Positions 1 through 9,645 are shown, counted from the first letter of the stretch. The stretch is DNA of 64,000 bases from Colwellia marinimaniae (GCF_002207865.1 NZ_BDQM01000002.1:124001-188000), one strand, 5' to 3'. Notes: generated by a model from the sequence alone, not told the origin. Numbers and translations are program-made.

Positions 1-189
1 GAGCGTGACTGGACACAAGCTCAACTTGCTAGCGCGTTAGAGGTATCGAGACAAACGATTAATGCTATTGAAAAGGGCAAGTTTTATCCTAGTTTACCCT
101 TGGCATTTAAAGCGGCTAGGTTGTTTAATTTAGCCATTGAAGATATTTTTCAGGACGAAGTTACAGAAGTTACAATGGTTAAAAGCTAG
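1..189 (+). CDS. XRE-family helix-turn-helix regulator (3' part only)
   Basis: The reading frame is open from the first base and stops at TAG 187-189, giving the last 62 residues of a protein whose start lies left of the window. The text contains a classic Cro/C1-type helix-turn-helix: [20 protein letters not shown], followed by [19 protein letters not shown] and a short acidic tail with DIFQ. This matches the compact family of stand-alone XRE regulators of about 65-80 residues that often sit beside a small membrane protein gene. Family knowledge says it binds DNA as a dimer. Its target is unknown because the neighbour is outside the window. Confidence 0.85.
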   Translation, partial: ERDWTQAQLASALEVSRQTINAIEKGKFYPSLPLAFKAARLFNLAIEDIFQDEVTEVTMVKS

Positions 190-277
190 CTCATATTAAA
201 AGGTATGTCACGTTAATTTAGCCTCTATACATACTACTTTAACGCGACGCCTTGTTAAATATACCATTGCTGACTGT

Positions 278-1972
278 TTAAAAATTGGCAGCGACAGTGA
301 ATTCCATTAATTCATTTGTTGTTGGGTGTTTCAGTTTTAACATTTCTGCATGTAAATGTAAGCGGTTAGCTGTAGAGCCATATAAATCATCACCAACAAT
401 GGGCGTATTAAAGCCTAAGTGATGAGCACAGTGCACTCTTAGTTGATGAGTTCGACCCGTTTTAGGATATAGGTGTACTCTAACTAGGGTTTGCTTACCT
501 TGCTGTTCAAAAGCGACCCTCTGCCATTTTGTTTCCGCGTCTTTACCTGTTTCAAAACAAACCATTTGTCTCGGTCTATCATCGAAGTCACCCGCTAAGG
601 GTAGACGAATAATGCCCTCTTCATTGTCTAATATCTGTTTAGGGCAACCAGACAACAGAGCAACATACCTTTTTTCCACTGTTCGCTTGATAAACTGCTG
701 CTGCAAGCTTTTATGTGCTGATTTAGTCAGTGCTATAACCATTAAGCCTGAGGTCGACATATCCAGGCGATGGACAATAAGTGGTCCGGTTGCTTTAGGG
801 AAAAATAGCTTCATTCGGCTATAAACACAATCAGTTATACTCTTACCTGGCACAGATAAAAGTTCACTGGGTTTATTGATCACCGCCATCTCATTATCTT
901 GATAGAGTATATCGATGCTTTTTTCTTTTGCTAGGTCTTTCAGCATAGGATTATCATCCATGGGCATACCACTGAGCATGTGAGCCAGAATAGGTTGGCA
1001 TTTACCCATACAGGCGGTATAGAAATTTTTATGTTGTCTGACTGCTGATTTAGGTGATTTACCCCACCAAAACTCTGCCATAGCTAGCGGTTTTAGCCCT
1101 ACTTTAAAGGCGTATTGCAACAGTTTAGGGGCGGCACAATCGCCGGCACCGGCTGGCGGAACACCATATCTATGGTGAAAAGCCGTATCAATAAATAAAT
1201 CAGTTAAGTTTTTCTCTTCTTGCTTAATATTTAAAAAGCGGTATTGCTCAAATAATTTCTGTTGTAACGCCTTTGATAATAATGATCTTCTCTCTTTAAT
1301 CCCCCAAATCACCTCAAGTAAGCTATCTAGAGCATATTGGGCTGTTGTTAGCTTTTCTTGCCAAGAGTATTTCAAATACTTTAATGCATTTTTATCAGCA
1401 ACACTTTCTTTTGCTAGTTGCTTTTTTAACTGGGTAAATTCATCATCTGAGAGCGAGGCCATAGCTAGGGTACGTTGTGCTTTTCTTGCTTGTCTTTGAG
1501 TCGAATTTTCACTTTGTAATTGGCTAATATCATTATTAGCTAAAGAGGATAATTTGGCTAGCGCCTGCTTTTTCACCGCAATTTCAGGGTTGTCTTCTAA
1601 CAAGCTAAGCTGTGCGTTAAGGTCATTAATCAACTTTTGCTCTTTTTTAAAGAATTCGGCCTTGGTTGAATCATCGACCGGCGGCACAAAGTGACTAAGA
1701 TCATTATTATCCGCCAACTGTCCTGAAAATCCAGACAGATAGCCTAGCTCCCCTTGAGCATTTACCACTAAAAGAACGCCAAACATTTTGCCACTTTGGC
1801 TAAAGTTATGCTGTAATGACTGTTTCTGCTCTAGGCTAACTTGCAGTTCTTGTGCCGCTAATAAACACAAAGGGTGTGGCTGATAATAAAAGGGGAAAGT
1901 AAAACGTTCAGGTAAACTATAACAATCAATAGAGGACTTAAAACGAGTAAAACAAGGATCATTCATTTGCAT
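278..1972 (-). CDS. RluA-family RNA pseudouridine synthase with long N-terminal extension
   Basis: The C-terminal part (about residues 345-560) is an RluA-type pseudouridine synthase domain. It has the catalytic motif HRLDMSTSG near residue 400 and the later motifs GRTHQLRVH and GDDLYG. Such enzymes isomerise specific uridines in rRNA or tRNA. At 564 residues it is more than twice the length of E. coli RluA (about 220). The extra N-terminal half has a Gln/Lys/Leu-rich stretch (about 110-250) likely to be helical or coiled coil, then the segment GAGDCAAPKLLQ. I recall long RluA-like proteins of this kind in Vibrio and Shewanella relatives. The RNA target cannot be read from sequence. It stands alone on the minus strand. 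Confidence 0.88.
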   Translation of the reverse strand: MQMNDPCFTRFKSSIDCYSLPERFTFPFYYQPHPLCLLAAQELQVSLEQKQSLQHNFSQSGKMFGVLLVVNAQGELGYLSGFSGQLADNNDLSHFVPPVDDSTKAEFFKKEQKLINDLNAQLSLLEDNPEIAVKKQALAKLSSLANNDISQLQSENSTQRQARKAQRTLAMASLSDDEFTQLKKQLAKESVADKNALKYLKYSWQEKLTTAQYALDSLLEVIWGIKERRSLLSKALQQKLFEQYRFLNIKQEEKNLTDLFIDTAFHHRYGVPPAGAGDCAAPKLLQYAFKVGLKPLAMAEFWWGKSPKSAVRQHKNFYTACMGKCQPILAHMLSGMPMDDNPMLKDLAKEKSIDILYQDNEMAVINKPSELLSVPGKSITDCVYSRMKLFFPKATGPLIVHRLDMSTSGLMVIALTKSAHKSLQQQFIKRTVEKRYVALLSGCPKQILDNEEGIIRLPLAGDFDDRPRQMVCFETGKDAETKWQRVAFEQQGKQTLVRVHLYPKTGRTHQLRVHCAHHLGFNTPIVGDDLYGSTANRLHLHAEMLKLKHPTTNELMEFTVAANF

Positions 1973-2174
1973 AGATAACGCTCAAAACCATAACAATAAA
2001 GGCATAACACCAAAAACAAAAGTGGCCTTATCAGCCAGATAGATTTCAATTAAAGATTAGTACCACTAATCAAAATCCGTAAAGGCTATTTTAATCGTTT
2101 GTCACATGGAGGACAATGGAAAATATCATTGCCATTAATTACTTGTCATTGATTAAGTTCAAATGAGCCCCATC

Positions 2175-2336
2175 TAATACCAGTTTCATTAAGTGTGTGA
2201 TCTTGTTGTGCATAGGAACAATACTTCAGGGCAGGCGCTCAATTGAGCAATAGCGGGCTATTGGGATTGAGAGCAACGCTGACATGAGATATTTTAACCA
2301 GCACAAGTAAGCAATAATTTAATGAAATTGGTATAA
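2175..2336. mobile_element. MITE-like element with 18-bp terminal inverted repeats
   Basis: The left end (2175-2192, TAATACCAGTTTCATTAA) and right end (2319-2336, TTAATGAAATTGGTATAA) are inverted repeats matching at 16 of 18 positions and starting at TA. The 162-bp interior has no ORF but carries a strong hairpin at 2238-2271: CTCAAT and CAATAGC pair with GCTATTG and ATTGAG. This is the form of a non-autonomous miniature inverted-repeat element. The right end supplies TATAAT at 2332-2337, so the insertion may provide promoter sequence to the Nudix gene that starts 30 bp on. Confidence 0.6.
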
Positions 2337-2365
2337 TACACAATAATTTTATAATATCACTTACT

Positions 2366-2914
2366 ATGCGTTTACTTAAATCAACAATTCACCCGAATAT
2401 TAATCCGCTTACGGTTAATTCCCCTGATAAGAAACGTTTTATTCGTAAAGCGACCCGAGCCATAGTACTTAATGGTGAGAGTATATTGCTACTTTATACC
2501 AAGCGTTATCACGACTATAGCCTACCCGGTGGTGGCATAGATGCGGGAGAAAGTCATATTGACGGACTAGTGCGCGAGCTTAAAGAAGAAACTGGCGCGC
2601 ATAATGTCAGAAACATTGTAGAATTTGGCCTCTACGAAGAATTCAGGCCATGGCATAAAGCAGGCTTTGATTTTGTTCATATGCAATCTTACTGCTATAC
2701 CTGCACCATTGATGAGGAACTACTTGAGCCAGAATTTGAAACCCATGAGCTAAATAATGGCATGCAGCCAGTATGGATGAACATTCATCAAGCCATTGCT
2801 CACAACGAAGCAACCATGGCAACAAGTAAGAAAAAAGGTCTTTCGATAGAACGTGAGACCTTTTTACTAAAGCTCATTGTCAGTGAATTAGTAAACGAAT
2901 CCGTACCGGCTTAA
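2366..2914 (+). CDS. Nudix hydrolase
   Basis: A complete Nudix box lies at about residues 53-77: G-x5-E (GGIDAGE), seven residues, then RELKEETGA. This matches the family signature for hydrolysis of nucleoside diphosphates linked to another group, with Mg2+ bound by the glutamates. The protein has 182 residues, a normal single-domain size with about 35 extra N-terminal residues. No convincing Shine-Dalgarno precedes the ATG. TATAAT-like boxes at 2332 and about 2350 suggest promoter activity close by. It converges on the GST-like gene with only 8 bp between stops. The substrate cannot be inferred. Confidence 0.88.
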   Translation: MRLLKSTIHPNINPLTVNSPDKKRFIRKATRAIVLNGESILLLYTKRYHDYSLPGGGIDAGESHIDGLVRELKEETGAHNVRNIVEFGLYEEFRPWHKAGFDFVHMQSYCYTCTIDEELLEPEFETHELNNGMQPVWMNIHQAIAHNEATMATSKKKGLSIERETFLLKLIVSELVNESVPA

Positions 2915-2922
2915 GTACCTGA

Positions 2923-3657
2923 TTAGTTACCGCCAAATAAAACATCTTGCCGGTTCTCTAGCCACAGTGGGTACTTTGCCATAACCTTGGTAAAAACAGG
3001 GCTCTGCAAATAACTATTTAGCCATTGCCTTACCCTTGGGTAGGGTGATTGCAAATACCACTGACGTTCTATGCGGGCAAATTGTCGAATAAAAGCAATT
3101 AAGGCAATATCAGCGAGACTTTCTTTATCTGAGATTAAATAACAGTGTTTAGATAAGCGTAGCTCTAATTTTTCTAGGTATAACTGGCAAGCTTCGCGGC
3201 ACTGGCCAATATTATCTTCTTGATAGCGTTTAGCGCATTTATAGGCTTCCAAACAAGTTTTAAAGCCGGTATCAAATTCATTAATGAGTAAGAGCATTTC
3301 AGCTAAGGCGCCCTCTTGCTGACTGGGTTTGCGACCACCTTCGTCTCTGTGTAATAAATCATCAGGATCCGTTGCACGTAAAGCCCATAACATGATAGCT
3401 AAACTTTCTTCGATTACCGTACCATTTGTTAAGACTAATACCGGTACTGTCCCTTTAGGCGATACCGCTATCATTTCAGCAGGTTTATTACTTAATACCA
3501 AGTCTCTTAACAAAACTGCCTGTTTAGCTTTAAAAATTGCCAGTCTCGCGCGCATGGCATAAGGGCAGTTTCTTAAAGAATATAATATGGGAAGTTCTAT
3601 TATATTACTGTTTTTACTAACAATTACATTGGTACTTTTATTCATAACGGTAAACAT
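2923..3657 (-). CDS. Glutathione S-transferase-like protein
   Basis: The first third is a thioredoxin-like fold with YSLRNCPYAMRARLA, where C31-P-Y-A occupies the position of the CPYC/CPFC active site of omega-class GSTs and glutaredoxin 2. It continues with the cis-proline region GTVPVLV and the ES residues (IEESLAIM) that bind the glutathione gamma-glutamyl group. The rest is an all-helical C-terminal domain (about residues 105-240). A glutathione-dependent reductase or transferase role is likely. The second in-frame ATG (codon 5) is also possible as the start, and neither has a strong ribosome site. The gene is convergent with the Nudix gene. Confidence 0.82.
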   Translation of the reverse strand: MFTVMNKSTNVIVSKNSNIIELPILYSLRNCPYAMRARLAIFKAKQAVLLRDLVLSNKPAEMIAVSPKGTVPVLVLTNGTVIEESLAIMLWALRATDPDDLLHRDEGGRKPSQQEGALAEMLLLINEFDTGFKTCLEAYKCAKRYQEDNIGQCREACQLYLEKLELRLSKHCYLISDKESLADIALIAFIRQFARIERQWYLQSPYPRVRQWLNSYLQSPVFTKVMAKYPLWLENRQDVLFGGN

Positions 3658-3778
3658 TCCAGCGCTGCAATAAACAATTACTTTAAAGAGCTATTTTAAC
3701 GGTATTCATCGGCTCATTATACGAGTAAAATCCCCCCTTTGAAATTTAACCGCCGTTTAATTGGCTAAAGTTGTATAA

Positions 3779-6118
3779 ATGAGTCCTAAAATTGAATTGT
3801 TAGCCCCCGGTGGTGATGTAGATGCGATAAAAGCGGCAATTATTGCTGGCGCAGATGCGGTGTACTGTGGTTTAGATACTTTTAATGCCAGAAACCGTGC
3901 TACTAATATTTCTTTTGATGAACTGGTCCGTATTATTCGACTCGCACACCAGTATGAATGCCAAATATTCTTAACGCTTAATATCATTATTCTAGAGCGC
4001 GAATTTAAAACCCTGGCTAAGTTATTAAGTAAACTGGCTAACACCACGCTCGATGGCGTTATTGTCCAAGATTTAGGCATGCTGTATATTCTTAAAAAGC
4101 ACTTCCCGACCTTAGACATCCATGCTTCGACCCAATTAACAACCCATAACATTGGTCAAATTCCATTTTTAAAAAAATTGGGTGCCTCACGGGTTAATTT
4201 ATCTCGTGAATTAAACTTAAAAGAAATCACCGAAATTACTGCCGTATCGACGGAGTTAGATCTGCTTACCGAGGTATTTGTCCACGGCTCATTATGTATC
4301 GCATTTTCAGGTTTATGTTATTCCACTTCAGCCAGTGTCGGTAATTCTGGTAATAGAGGGCGTTGTAGCCAAGCTTGTCGTGAAGAATATAAACCCACCG
4401 AAACAGGTAATAAATTCCCACTAAACATTAAAGATAATTCGGCATTTTTCGATTTACCGGCACTAATCGATGCTGGCGTGCACTCCTTTAAAGTTGAAGG
4501 TCGTATTAAAGGCGCTAGCTATGTACATACCGTTATCGATAGTTTCCGTAAGCAAATAGATGGTTTTGTTGCCACCGGTGAACTACTTGAAGACGGCGAG
4601 CGACTTTATAAGGTGTTTAATCGCGATTTCTCTAATGCTTTTTTACGCGGCGATTTAAACCAATCGATGTTTATTGAAAACCCGCGTGATAATTCAAAAT
4701 ATTACGCACTAGATAAAAGTAACGCTATCTCTGTAGTAGAAATACAAGATGTTGAACAAAAACTAAGTGATGAAAAAGAACAAATTCACGCCAGTGTCTT
4801 TGACAAAATAAAACACCTAAGTATTGAAAAACGTGTCTTATCTTTAGTATTCTCTGGTGAAGTTGGTAAACCTTTAACCGTTACCATCAAAATAAAAGAA
4901 GCGGCAAGTACAGGTGTTTCCGAGCAAGCTACCACAGAGCAAACCCATGTTATGCACTCTGAACGCCTACTTATAGCCAGTGAAAAAAACTGCATTGATG
5001 ATAGTGCCATTGCAAAGCGCTTTAAAAGCTTCAATAACGCTGAGTTTAACTTAACTCAGTTAAGTACTGACGCTATACCACAAGGTGTCACTATTCCTTT
5101 TAGAGAGCTTACCGCACTTAAAAATAAGATAGCGGCCTTACTCAATAACGATATCCCGATATTGGCAGCAGTAGAGCTACCAAAACTAGTACGTCATGCA
5201 AAACAAGACCAGGCGGTCAAATTATCACTATTAATATCTGATGAGAGCGACATCAAGCTTGGCGAAATAACTGATGCCGATATTTATTTTAAACTGCCCG
5301 ATGCCTATAAGCGAGGCTGTACTAAATATGTCAGTTTTTTCCAACAGAACCCAGGTCTTATTCCTTGGTTCCCCTCGGTATTAATTGGCAAAGATTATGA
5401 TGTAGCGGTTAATATTTTACAGCAAGTCAAACCTAAATTGATTGTCACCAATAACACTGGCATTGCCAATAGAGCCTTTGAATTAGGCATTGACTGGATT
5501 GCTGGACCGTTTTTAAATACCACCAATTCTTATGCGTTATTGGCGATGAAAGAAAACTTTAACTGTAGTGGCGCTTTTATTTCCAACGAAATTAACCGCC
5601 AACAGATGAAGACAATCGCCCGTCCGGAAAACTTTAAAATGTTGTACAGCGTTTACCACCCCATTTTATTAATGGTCAGTAGGCAGTGTTTCTTCCAGCA
5701 AAGTGTTGGTTGCGAGAAGCCTAGGATTGATAATGGCTGTATGCTTTCATGCGATAAATCGACTAGTATCACCAACCTCAAAGGCGTTTCCTTTGCTATT
5801 GATAAGCAAAAAGCTGGCTACCCAAGTATTTATAATAACGATCAATTCTTAAACACAGAAATAATCCAAGACTTAGCGCAGTTATTTGATGGTTTTATGA
5901 TTGATTTAACTAACATAGGTGCCGGTGATAAAGAGTCACCTGATAAAGCGGTCCTCATTGCACAATTTGAACTGTTACTTAACAATAGTAATATCGAGCA
6001 GGCTGGACAACTTGGCAGACAAGCAAACTCGTTATCAAATTCGTCGATAAACGCCCAAAACAAGCTGAATAGCTTAGTACCTGAGTCGACCAACGTACAA
6101 TATCATAATGGCTTATAA
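3779..6118 (+). CDS. U32-family (peptidase U32 / RlhA-like) protein
   Basis: The N-terminal TIM-barrel part begins IELLAPGGDVDAIKAAIIAG and contains ADAVYCG. The U32 signature EVFVHGSLCIAFSGLCYS lies near residue 165, then GRCSQACREEY and FKVEGRIKG. Cysteines near 169, 176, 195, 199 and a C-terminal set (about 634-660) could ligate an iron-sulfur cluster. Family members once called collagenases include the E. coli RNA-hydroxylation factors RlhA (23S rRNA) and TrhP/TrhO-type tRNA enzymes. The overall pattern resembles RlhA, but this protein is 779 residues against about 650, so orthology is open. The ATG at 3779 has only a weak ribosome site. It is monocistronic and ends at a strong terminator. 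Confidence 0.82.
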   Translation: MSPKIELLAPGGDVDAIKAAIIAGADAVYCGLDTFNARNRATNISFDELVRIIRLAHQYECQIFLTLNIIILEREFKTLAKLLSKLANTTLDGVIVQDLGMLYILKKHFPTLDIHASTQLTTHNIGQIPFLKKLGASRVNLSRELNLKEITEITAVSTELDLLTEVFVHGSLCIAFSGLCYSTSASVGNSGNRGRCSQACREEYKPTETGNKFPLNIKDNSAFFDLPALIDAGVHSFKVEGRIKGASYVHTVIDSFRKQIDGFVATGELLEDGERLYKVFNRDFSNAFLRGDLNQSMFIENPRDNSKYYALDKSNAISVVEIQDVEQKLSDEKEQIHASVFDKIKHLSIEKRVLSLVFSGEVGKPLTVTIKIKEAASTGVSEQATTEQTHVMHSERLLIASEKNCIDDSAIAKRFKSFNNAEFNLTQLSTDAIPQGVTIPFRELTALKNKIAALLNNDIPILAAVELPKLVRHAKQDQAVKLSLLISDESDIKLGEITDADIYFKLPDAYKRGCTKYVSFFQQNPGLIPWFPSVLIGKDYDVAVNILQQVKPKLIVTNNTGIANRAFELGIDWIAGPFLNTTNSYALLAMKENFNCSGAFISNEINRQQMKTIARPENFKMLYSVYHPILLMVSRQCFFQQSVGCEKPRIDNGCMLSCDKSTSITNLKGVSFAIDKQKAGYPSIYNNDQFLNTEIIQDLAQLFDGFMIDLTNIGAGDKESPDKAVLIAQFELLLNNSNIEQAGQLGRQANSLSNSSINAQNKLNSLVPESTNVQYHNGL

Positions 6119-6170
6119 GCCATGATAAAACCTTTGTTGAGCTAACGATACCATCAGCCAACAAATAACA

Positions 6171-6206
6171 AAAAGGCCATTGACATATTCATGTCAATGG
6201 CCTTTT
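6171..6206. terminator. Bidirectional terminator between the U32 gene and fdx
   Basis: AAAGGCCATTGACAT pairs with ATGTCAATGGCCTTT across a 4-base ATTC loop, with A-runs on the left and T-runs on the right. It can stop both the rightward U32 transcript and the leftward isc operon. Confidence 0.9.
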
Positions 6207-6228
6207 CAATTTACATAGGTAAAAAAAA

Positions 6229-6567
6229 TTAGTGAGCTTCAGAAACCATATTGATTGTGTATTTAGGGATATCAACCACTAAATCTTCATCGCCAACAAT
6301 TGATTGGCAACTAAGACGAGATTCAGGTTCTAAACCCCAGGCTTTATCAAGCAAATCTTCTTCAAGTTCATCACCTTCTTCGATAGAGTCAAAACCTTCT
6401 CGAATAATAACGTGACAAGTAGTGCAGGCACATACTTTTTCACACGCATGCTCTATTCCAATATCATTTCTTAACGCGACGTTAAGTACGCTTTCGCCTT
6501 TTTCGGCTTCAACAACTGCGCCATCTGGACATAGTTCTGCATGAGGTAAAAATATAATTTTTGGCAT
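6229..6567 (-). CDS. fdx: [2Fe-2S] ferredoxin of the Isc system
   Basis: The protein has 112 residues, the usual length of Isc ferredoxin. Cluster ligands are visible as CEKVCACTTC (Cys-x5-Cys-x2-Cys) and a fourth Cys in LSCQSIVG. It feeds electrons to IscS/IscU-based cluster assembly in the cytoplasm. It is the last gene of the isc operon here, downstream of hscA. The space that often holds iscX is instead filled by a terminator and the convergent U32 gene. An 88-bp gap containing a palindromic repeat separates it from hscA. Confidence 0.95.
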   Translation of the reverse strand: MPKIIFLPHAELCPDGAVVEAEKGESVLNVALRNDIGIEHACEKVCACTTCHVIIREGFDSIEEGDELEEDLLDKAWGLEPESRLSCQSIVGDEDLVVDIPKYTINMVSEAH

Positions 6568-6583
6568 TTTATCTATTCTCTTT

Positions 6584-6648
6584 GTAGGCGTGAACTTGTT
6601 CGCACCATTATCTTATTCAATTTAAAGCGAGAATAAATTCTCGCCTAC
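6584..6648. repeat. GTAGGCG hairpin repeat, copy A
   Basis: The left arm GTAGGCGTGAACTTGTTCGC (6584-6603) and a right arm ending TTCTCGCCTAC (6638-6648) form an imperfect hairpin in the fdx-hscA gap. The same left arm, with one base changed, recurs about 46 kb away at 52824 and 52957, so this is a dispersed repeat. It lies inside the isc transcript and could influence RNA stability between hscA and fdx. Confidence 0.75.
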
Positions 6649-6655
6649 AGTTTAG

Positions 6656-8518
6656 CTAAAGCTTATCAATCGATTGGCCCGCTAATGCTTGGCTAATTGA
6701 ACTATCCATACGTCGTTCAGCAAATAATACGGTACTATCGTTCAACTTATCAAGGGCTGTTTCTATCGCTTTATTATCACTGCCTTGACTTACTTGAGCG
6801 AGGGACTTAATCGCACTTTCAATAACAGTAACTTCATCACTATTGAGCAATTTACTATCGGCAAGTAAGGCTGCTTGCACTGACTCAATAACACGTGCCG
6901 CGTCAACTTGTTGCTCTTTAAGCATACGCGCTTGCATATCTTCGGCAGCATTATTCATTGAATCTTTAATCATCTGACTAATTTGATTGTCATCTAGACC
7001 AAATGAAGGTTTAACTTCAATGCTGGCTTCTACCCCGGTGGACTTTTCCATCGCAGTTACCGAAAGTAAACCATCCGCATCAACGTTAAATGTCACTCTT
7101 ATATGGGCTGCACCAGCAGTCATAGGGGGAATGCCACGTAACTCAAAACGGGCTAGTGAACGACAATCATCAACTAACTCACGCTCACCTTGTAATACAT
7201 GGACCGCCATTGCTGTTTGACCATCTTTAAAAGTGGTAAATTCTTGCGCCTTGGCCACCGGTATAGTGGTATTACGTGGGATCACCTTTTCTACTAAGCC
7301 GCCCATGGTTTCAAGGCCAAGGGACAAGGGTATAACATCAAGCAATAACATATCACTATCAGGCTTATTTCCAGCTAAAATATCTGCTTGAATAGCCGCT
7401 CCAATAGCAACCACCTTATCGGGATCAATAGTAGTTAATGGCGTCTTATTAAAGTACTTTTCAACTTCACTGCGCACCAAGGGTACACGTGTTGAACCAC
7501 CTACCATAATAATTTCAACGACTTCATCAACCGTTATACCAGCATCTTTAATGGTACGACGACAAGCACGTAGTGTTTTCTTCACTAATGTGCCAATAAG
7601 TTCATTCAATTGTGCTTGGTCGAAACTTACCGTCCAATCACTACCGCTATCAAGAGAAAGACTGATCTCAACTTGATCATTATCAGTTAACTGCTCTTTG
7701 GCAAAACAAGCTTGCTGCATCAATTGACGCTCTAATGATGGCGATAAAGGTCTGGTTAAATCTGCTTGTTCAACAAGGTAGTCAACGATAGCTACATCAA
7801 AGTCATCACCACCCAGTGCAGTATCACCACCCGTAGCTAATACTTCAAAGACACCTTTATTTAAGCGCAAAACAGAAATATCAAAAGTACCGCCACCTAG
7901 GTCATAGACAGCAATAATACCTTCTTGTCCTGAATCTAACCCGTAAGCTACCGCAGCGGCCGTGGGTTCATTTAATAACCGTAAGACGCTAAGGCCGGCT
8001 AATTTTGCTGCATCTTTAGTACTTTGCCTTTGAGCATCGTCAAAGTGAGCGGGCACAGTGATAACAACACCGGTTAACTCGCCGCCTAAAGCGGCTTGTG
8101 CGCGTAGCTTGAGGGTTTTTAATATTTCTGCTGATACTTGTACTGGGTTAATAGCACCTTGCCTGGTCATAATTTCAGGATGATTTTCATCACCACAAAA
8201 CTCATAGGGTAAAGATGGATATTTACTTTTAATATCAGGCAGTGAGCGCCCAATTAAACGCTTAGCAGAAGTAATAGTATTCTCTGCGTCCTCAATGCTA
8301 AGAGCTTGGGCTGCCTGACCCACTAAAATATTGTCTGCTTGATAGCTGACTATTGAGGGTAATAAATCACGGCCTTGCTCATCGCTTAAAGTACTAGCGT
8401 TTCCGCTTTGTACACTTGCTATCAAGGAGTTTGTGGTACCAAGATCGATGCCTGCAGCTAATCTGTGTTCATGAGGAACGGTACTTTGACCGGGTTCTGC
8501 AATTTGTAATAAAGCCAT
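6656..8518 (-). CDS. hscA: Hsp70-type chaperone HscA
   Basis: Typical Hsp70 motifs are present: the phosphate-binding loop [12 protein letters not shown] near residue 24, [13 protein letters not shown] near 205, and GGSTRVPLV near 340, followed by a substrate-binding domain. The length of 620 residues is close to the E. coli protein (616). HscA, with HscB, uses ATP to help move the nascent cluster from IscU to acceptor proteins. The order hscB-hscA-fdx and the Isc context separate it from DnaK. Confidence 0.96.
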   Translation of the reverse strand: MALLQIAEPGQSTVPHEHRLAAGIDLGTTNSLIASVQSGNASTLSDEQGRDLLPSIVSYQADNILVGQAAQALSIEDAENTITSAKRLIGRSLPDIKSKYPSLPYEFCGDENHPEIMTRQGAINPVQVSAEILKTLKLRAQAALGGELTGVVITVPAHFDDAQRQSTKDAAKLAGLSVLRLLNEPTAAAVAYGLDSGQEGIIAVYDLGGGTFDISVLRLNKGVFEVLATGGDTALGGDDFDVAIVDYLVEQADLTRPLSPSLERQLMQQACFAKEQLTDNDQVEISLSLDSGSDWTVSFDQAQLNELIGTLVKKTLRACRRTIKDAGITVDEVVEIIMVGGSTRVPLVRSEVEKYFNKTPLTTIDPDKVVAIGAAIQADILAGNKPDSDMLLLDVIPLSLGLETMGGLVEKVIPRNTTIPVAKAQEFTTFKDGQTAMAVHVLQGERELVDDCRSLARFELRGIPPMTAGAAHIRVTFNVDADGLLSVTAMEKSTGVEASIEVKPSFGLDDNQISQMIKDSMNNAAEDMQARMLKEQQVDAARVIESVQAALLADSKLLNSDEVTVIESAIKSLAQVSQGSDNKAIETALDKLNDSTVLFAERRMDSSISQALAGQSIDKL

Positions 8519-8609
8519 GATGTTAATTCAATGATCTGAGTTTAGGTTAATGGTAAGTGGTAAATACTAAGGTGCTTGGGTTTTCAATTATTGCTGCCGA
8601 CTTGCTCTG

Positions 8610-9137
8610 CTAGTCATCAAACAAGGCATCTTCAAGGCGGTCCACTTCAATATTTAGCTTTTGATAAAACTTTAATTTGCGTAAATTATCGCATGCTGCA
8701 TTATTAGATGCTGAGTTATTTTCACTTATCTGTGCTCTCATCAGTTGAGTAAGCTGTAAGTATTCACTTGATAATACTCGTTGAACTTCAAGTAAGGCGG
8801 CATCCGCATCACTTGCCTGCTTAACGTCTTCAAGCATTTCTCGCAATTCCATTTGATGCAATAAAAAACCTGTATCGCTAAAAGAGTGTTGCTCGTTTGG
8901 CATATCAACACCGCGTTGAACTAATATATATTCAGCACGTGGTAATGGTTGTTTTAGGGTTTGATATGCGTCATTAATTTGCGCAGACTTTTGTACGGCA
9001 ATGCGTTGATCTTGGTCTGATGCGTGGGCAAACTTGTCTGGATGTACCGCCTTTTGCAAGGCTTGATAACTTGATGATAGATTTTGTAAATCGAGATCGA
9101 AAGAGGCTTCAATGCCGAAGAGTTGGAAGTAATTCAA
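8610..9137 (-). CDS. hscB: J-domain co-chaperone HscB
   Basis: The N-terminal J domain has the HPD motif (AVHPDKFAH, about residue 32). It is followed by the helical C-terminal domain that holds IscU. The length is 175 residues, normal for HscB (171 in E. coli). It stimulates HscA ATPase and delivers IscU. A 91-bp gap precedes hscA, and a longer 173-bp gap, with its own hairpin structure, separates it from iscA upstream. Confidence 0.95.
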   Translation of the reverse strand: MNYFQLFGIEASFDLDLQNLSSSYQALQKAVHPDKFAHASDQDQRIAVQKSAQINDAYQTLKQPLPRAEYILVQRGVDMPNEQHSFSDTGFLLHQMELREMLEDVKQASDADAALLEVQRVLSSEYLQLTQLMRAQISENNSASNNAACDNLRKLKFYQKLNIEVDRLEDALFDD

Positions 9138-9208
9138 AATATTTTCTCAGGATTAGCACGGGTGCAACACCTTAAAAAATGATTGCACCATAATGAATTC
9201 AACTCAAC

Positions 9209-9292
9209 ACTAGTTTACCCTGATGCTAGGTAAAAGTAGCAAGTTGGCATGAGCCAATGAATACTTTCAACTGAGCAACTGGGTAAAATAGT
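9209..9292. other. Nested inverted repeats in the iscA-hscB gap
   Basis: ACTAGTTTACCC (9209-9220) pairs imperfectly (10 of 12) with GGGTAAAATAGT (9281-9292). Within the loop, TTGGC-ATGA-GCCAA (9244-9257) makes a second short stem. This occupies an unusually long 173-bp gap inside an operon. It is a candidate RNA processing or differential-expression element, not an intrinsic terminator, because no T-run follows on the transcribed strand. Confidence 0.4.
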
Positions 9293-9310
9293 AAAGAAGT
9301 GTCTTCGCTA

Positions 9311-9634
9311 TTACACGTTAAAGCTCTCACCACAGCCGCACTCACCTTTGGCGTTGGGGTTGGTGAACTTAAAGCCTTCGTTTAAGCCTTCTTTAACAAA
9401 GTCGAGTTCAATGCCATCAAGATAAACCAAGCTTTTCTTATCTATAATAATGTTGACATCATCAATAGAGAACAGCTGATCATCTTCATTTAAATCATCA
9501 ACAAACTCGAGTACATAAGCTAAACCTGAACAGCCGGTAGTTTTAATACCTAAGCGAAGCCCAAGCCCTTTGCCACGATTTTGCATGAATGATTGAATAC
9601 GTTCAGCTGCTGCAGGTGTCATGGTAACAGACAT
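9311..9634 (-). CDS. iscA: A-type iron-sulfur carrier IscA
   Basis: The protein is 107 residues and has the three conserved cysteines of the family: TTGCSGLAY near residue 35 and CGCGESF at the C-terminus (about 99 and 101). It accepts and passes iron or Fe-S clusters to target apoproteins. It begins 11 bp after the iscU stop, so translation is probably coupled within the operon. Confidence 0.96.
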   Translation of the reverse strand: MSVTMTPAAAERIQSFMQNRGKGLGLRLGIKTTGCSGLAYVLEFVDDLNEDDQLFSIDDVNIIIDKKSLVYLDGIELDFVKEGLNEGFKFTNPNAKGECGCGESFNV

Positions 9635-9645
9635 TGTTTTCTCCG

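Noticed and set aside
3757-4152. 131-codon ORF antisense to the U32 gene
   Set aside because: It mirrors a strongly conserved coding frame on the other strand.
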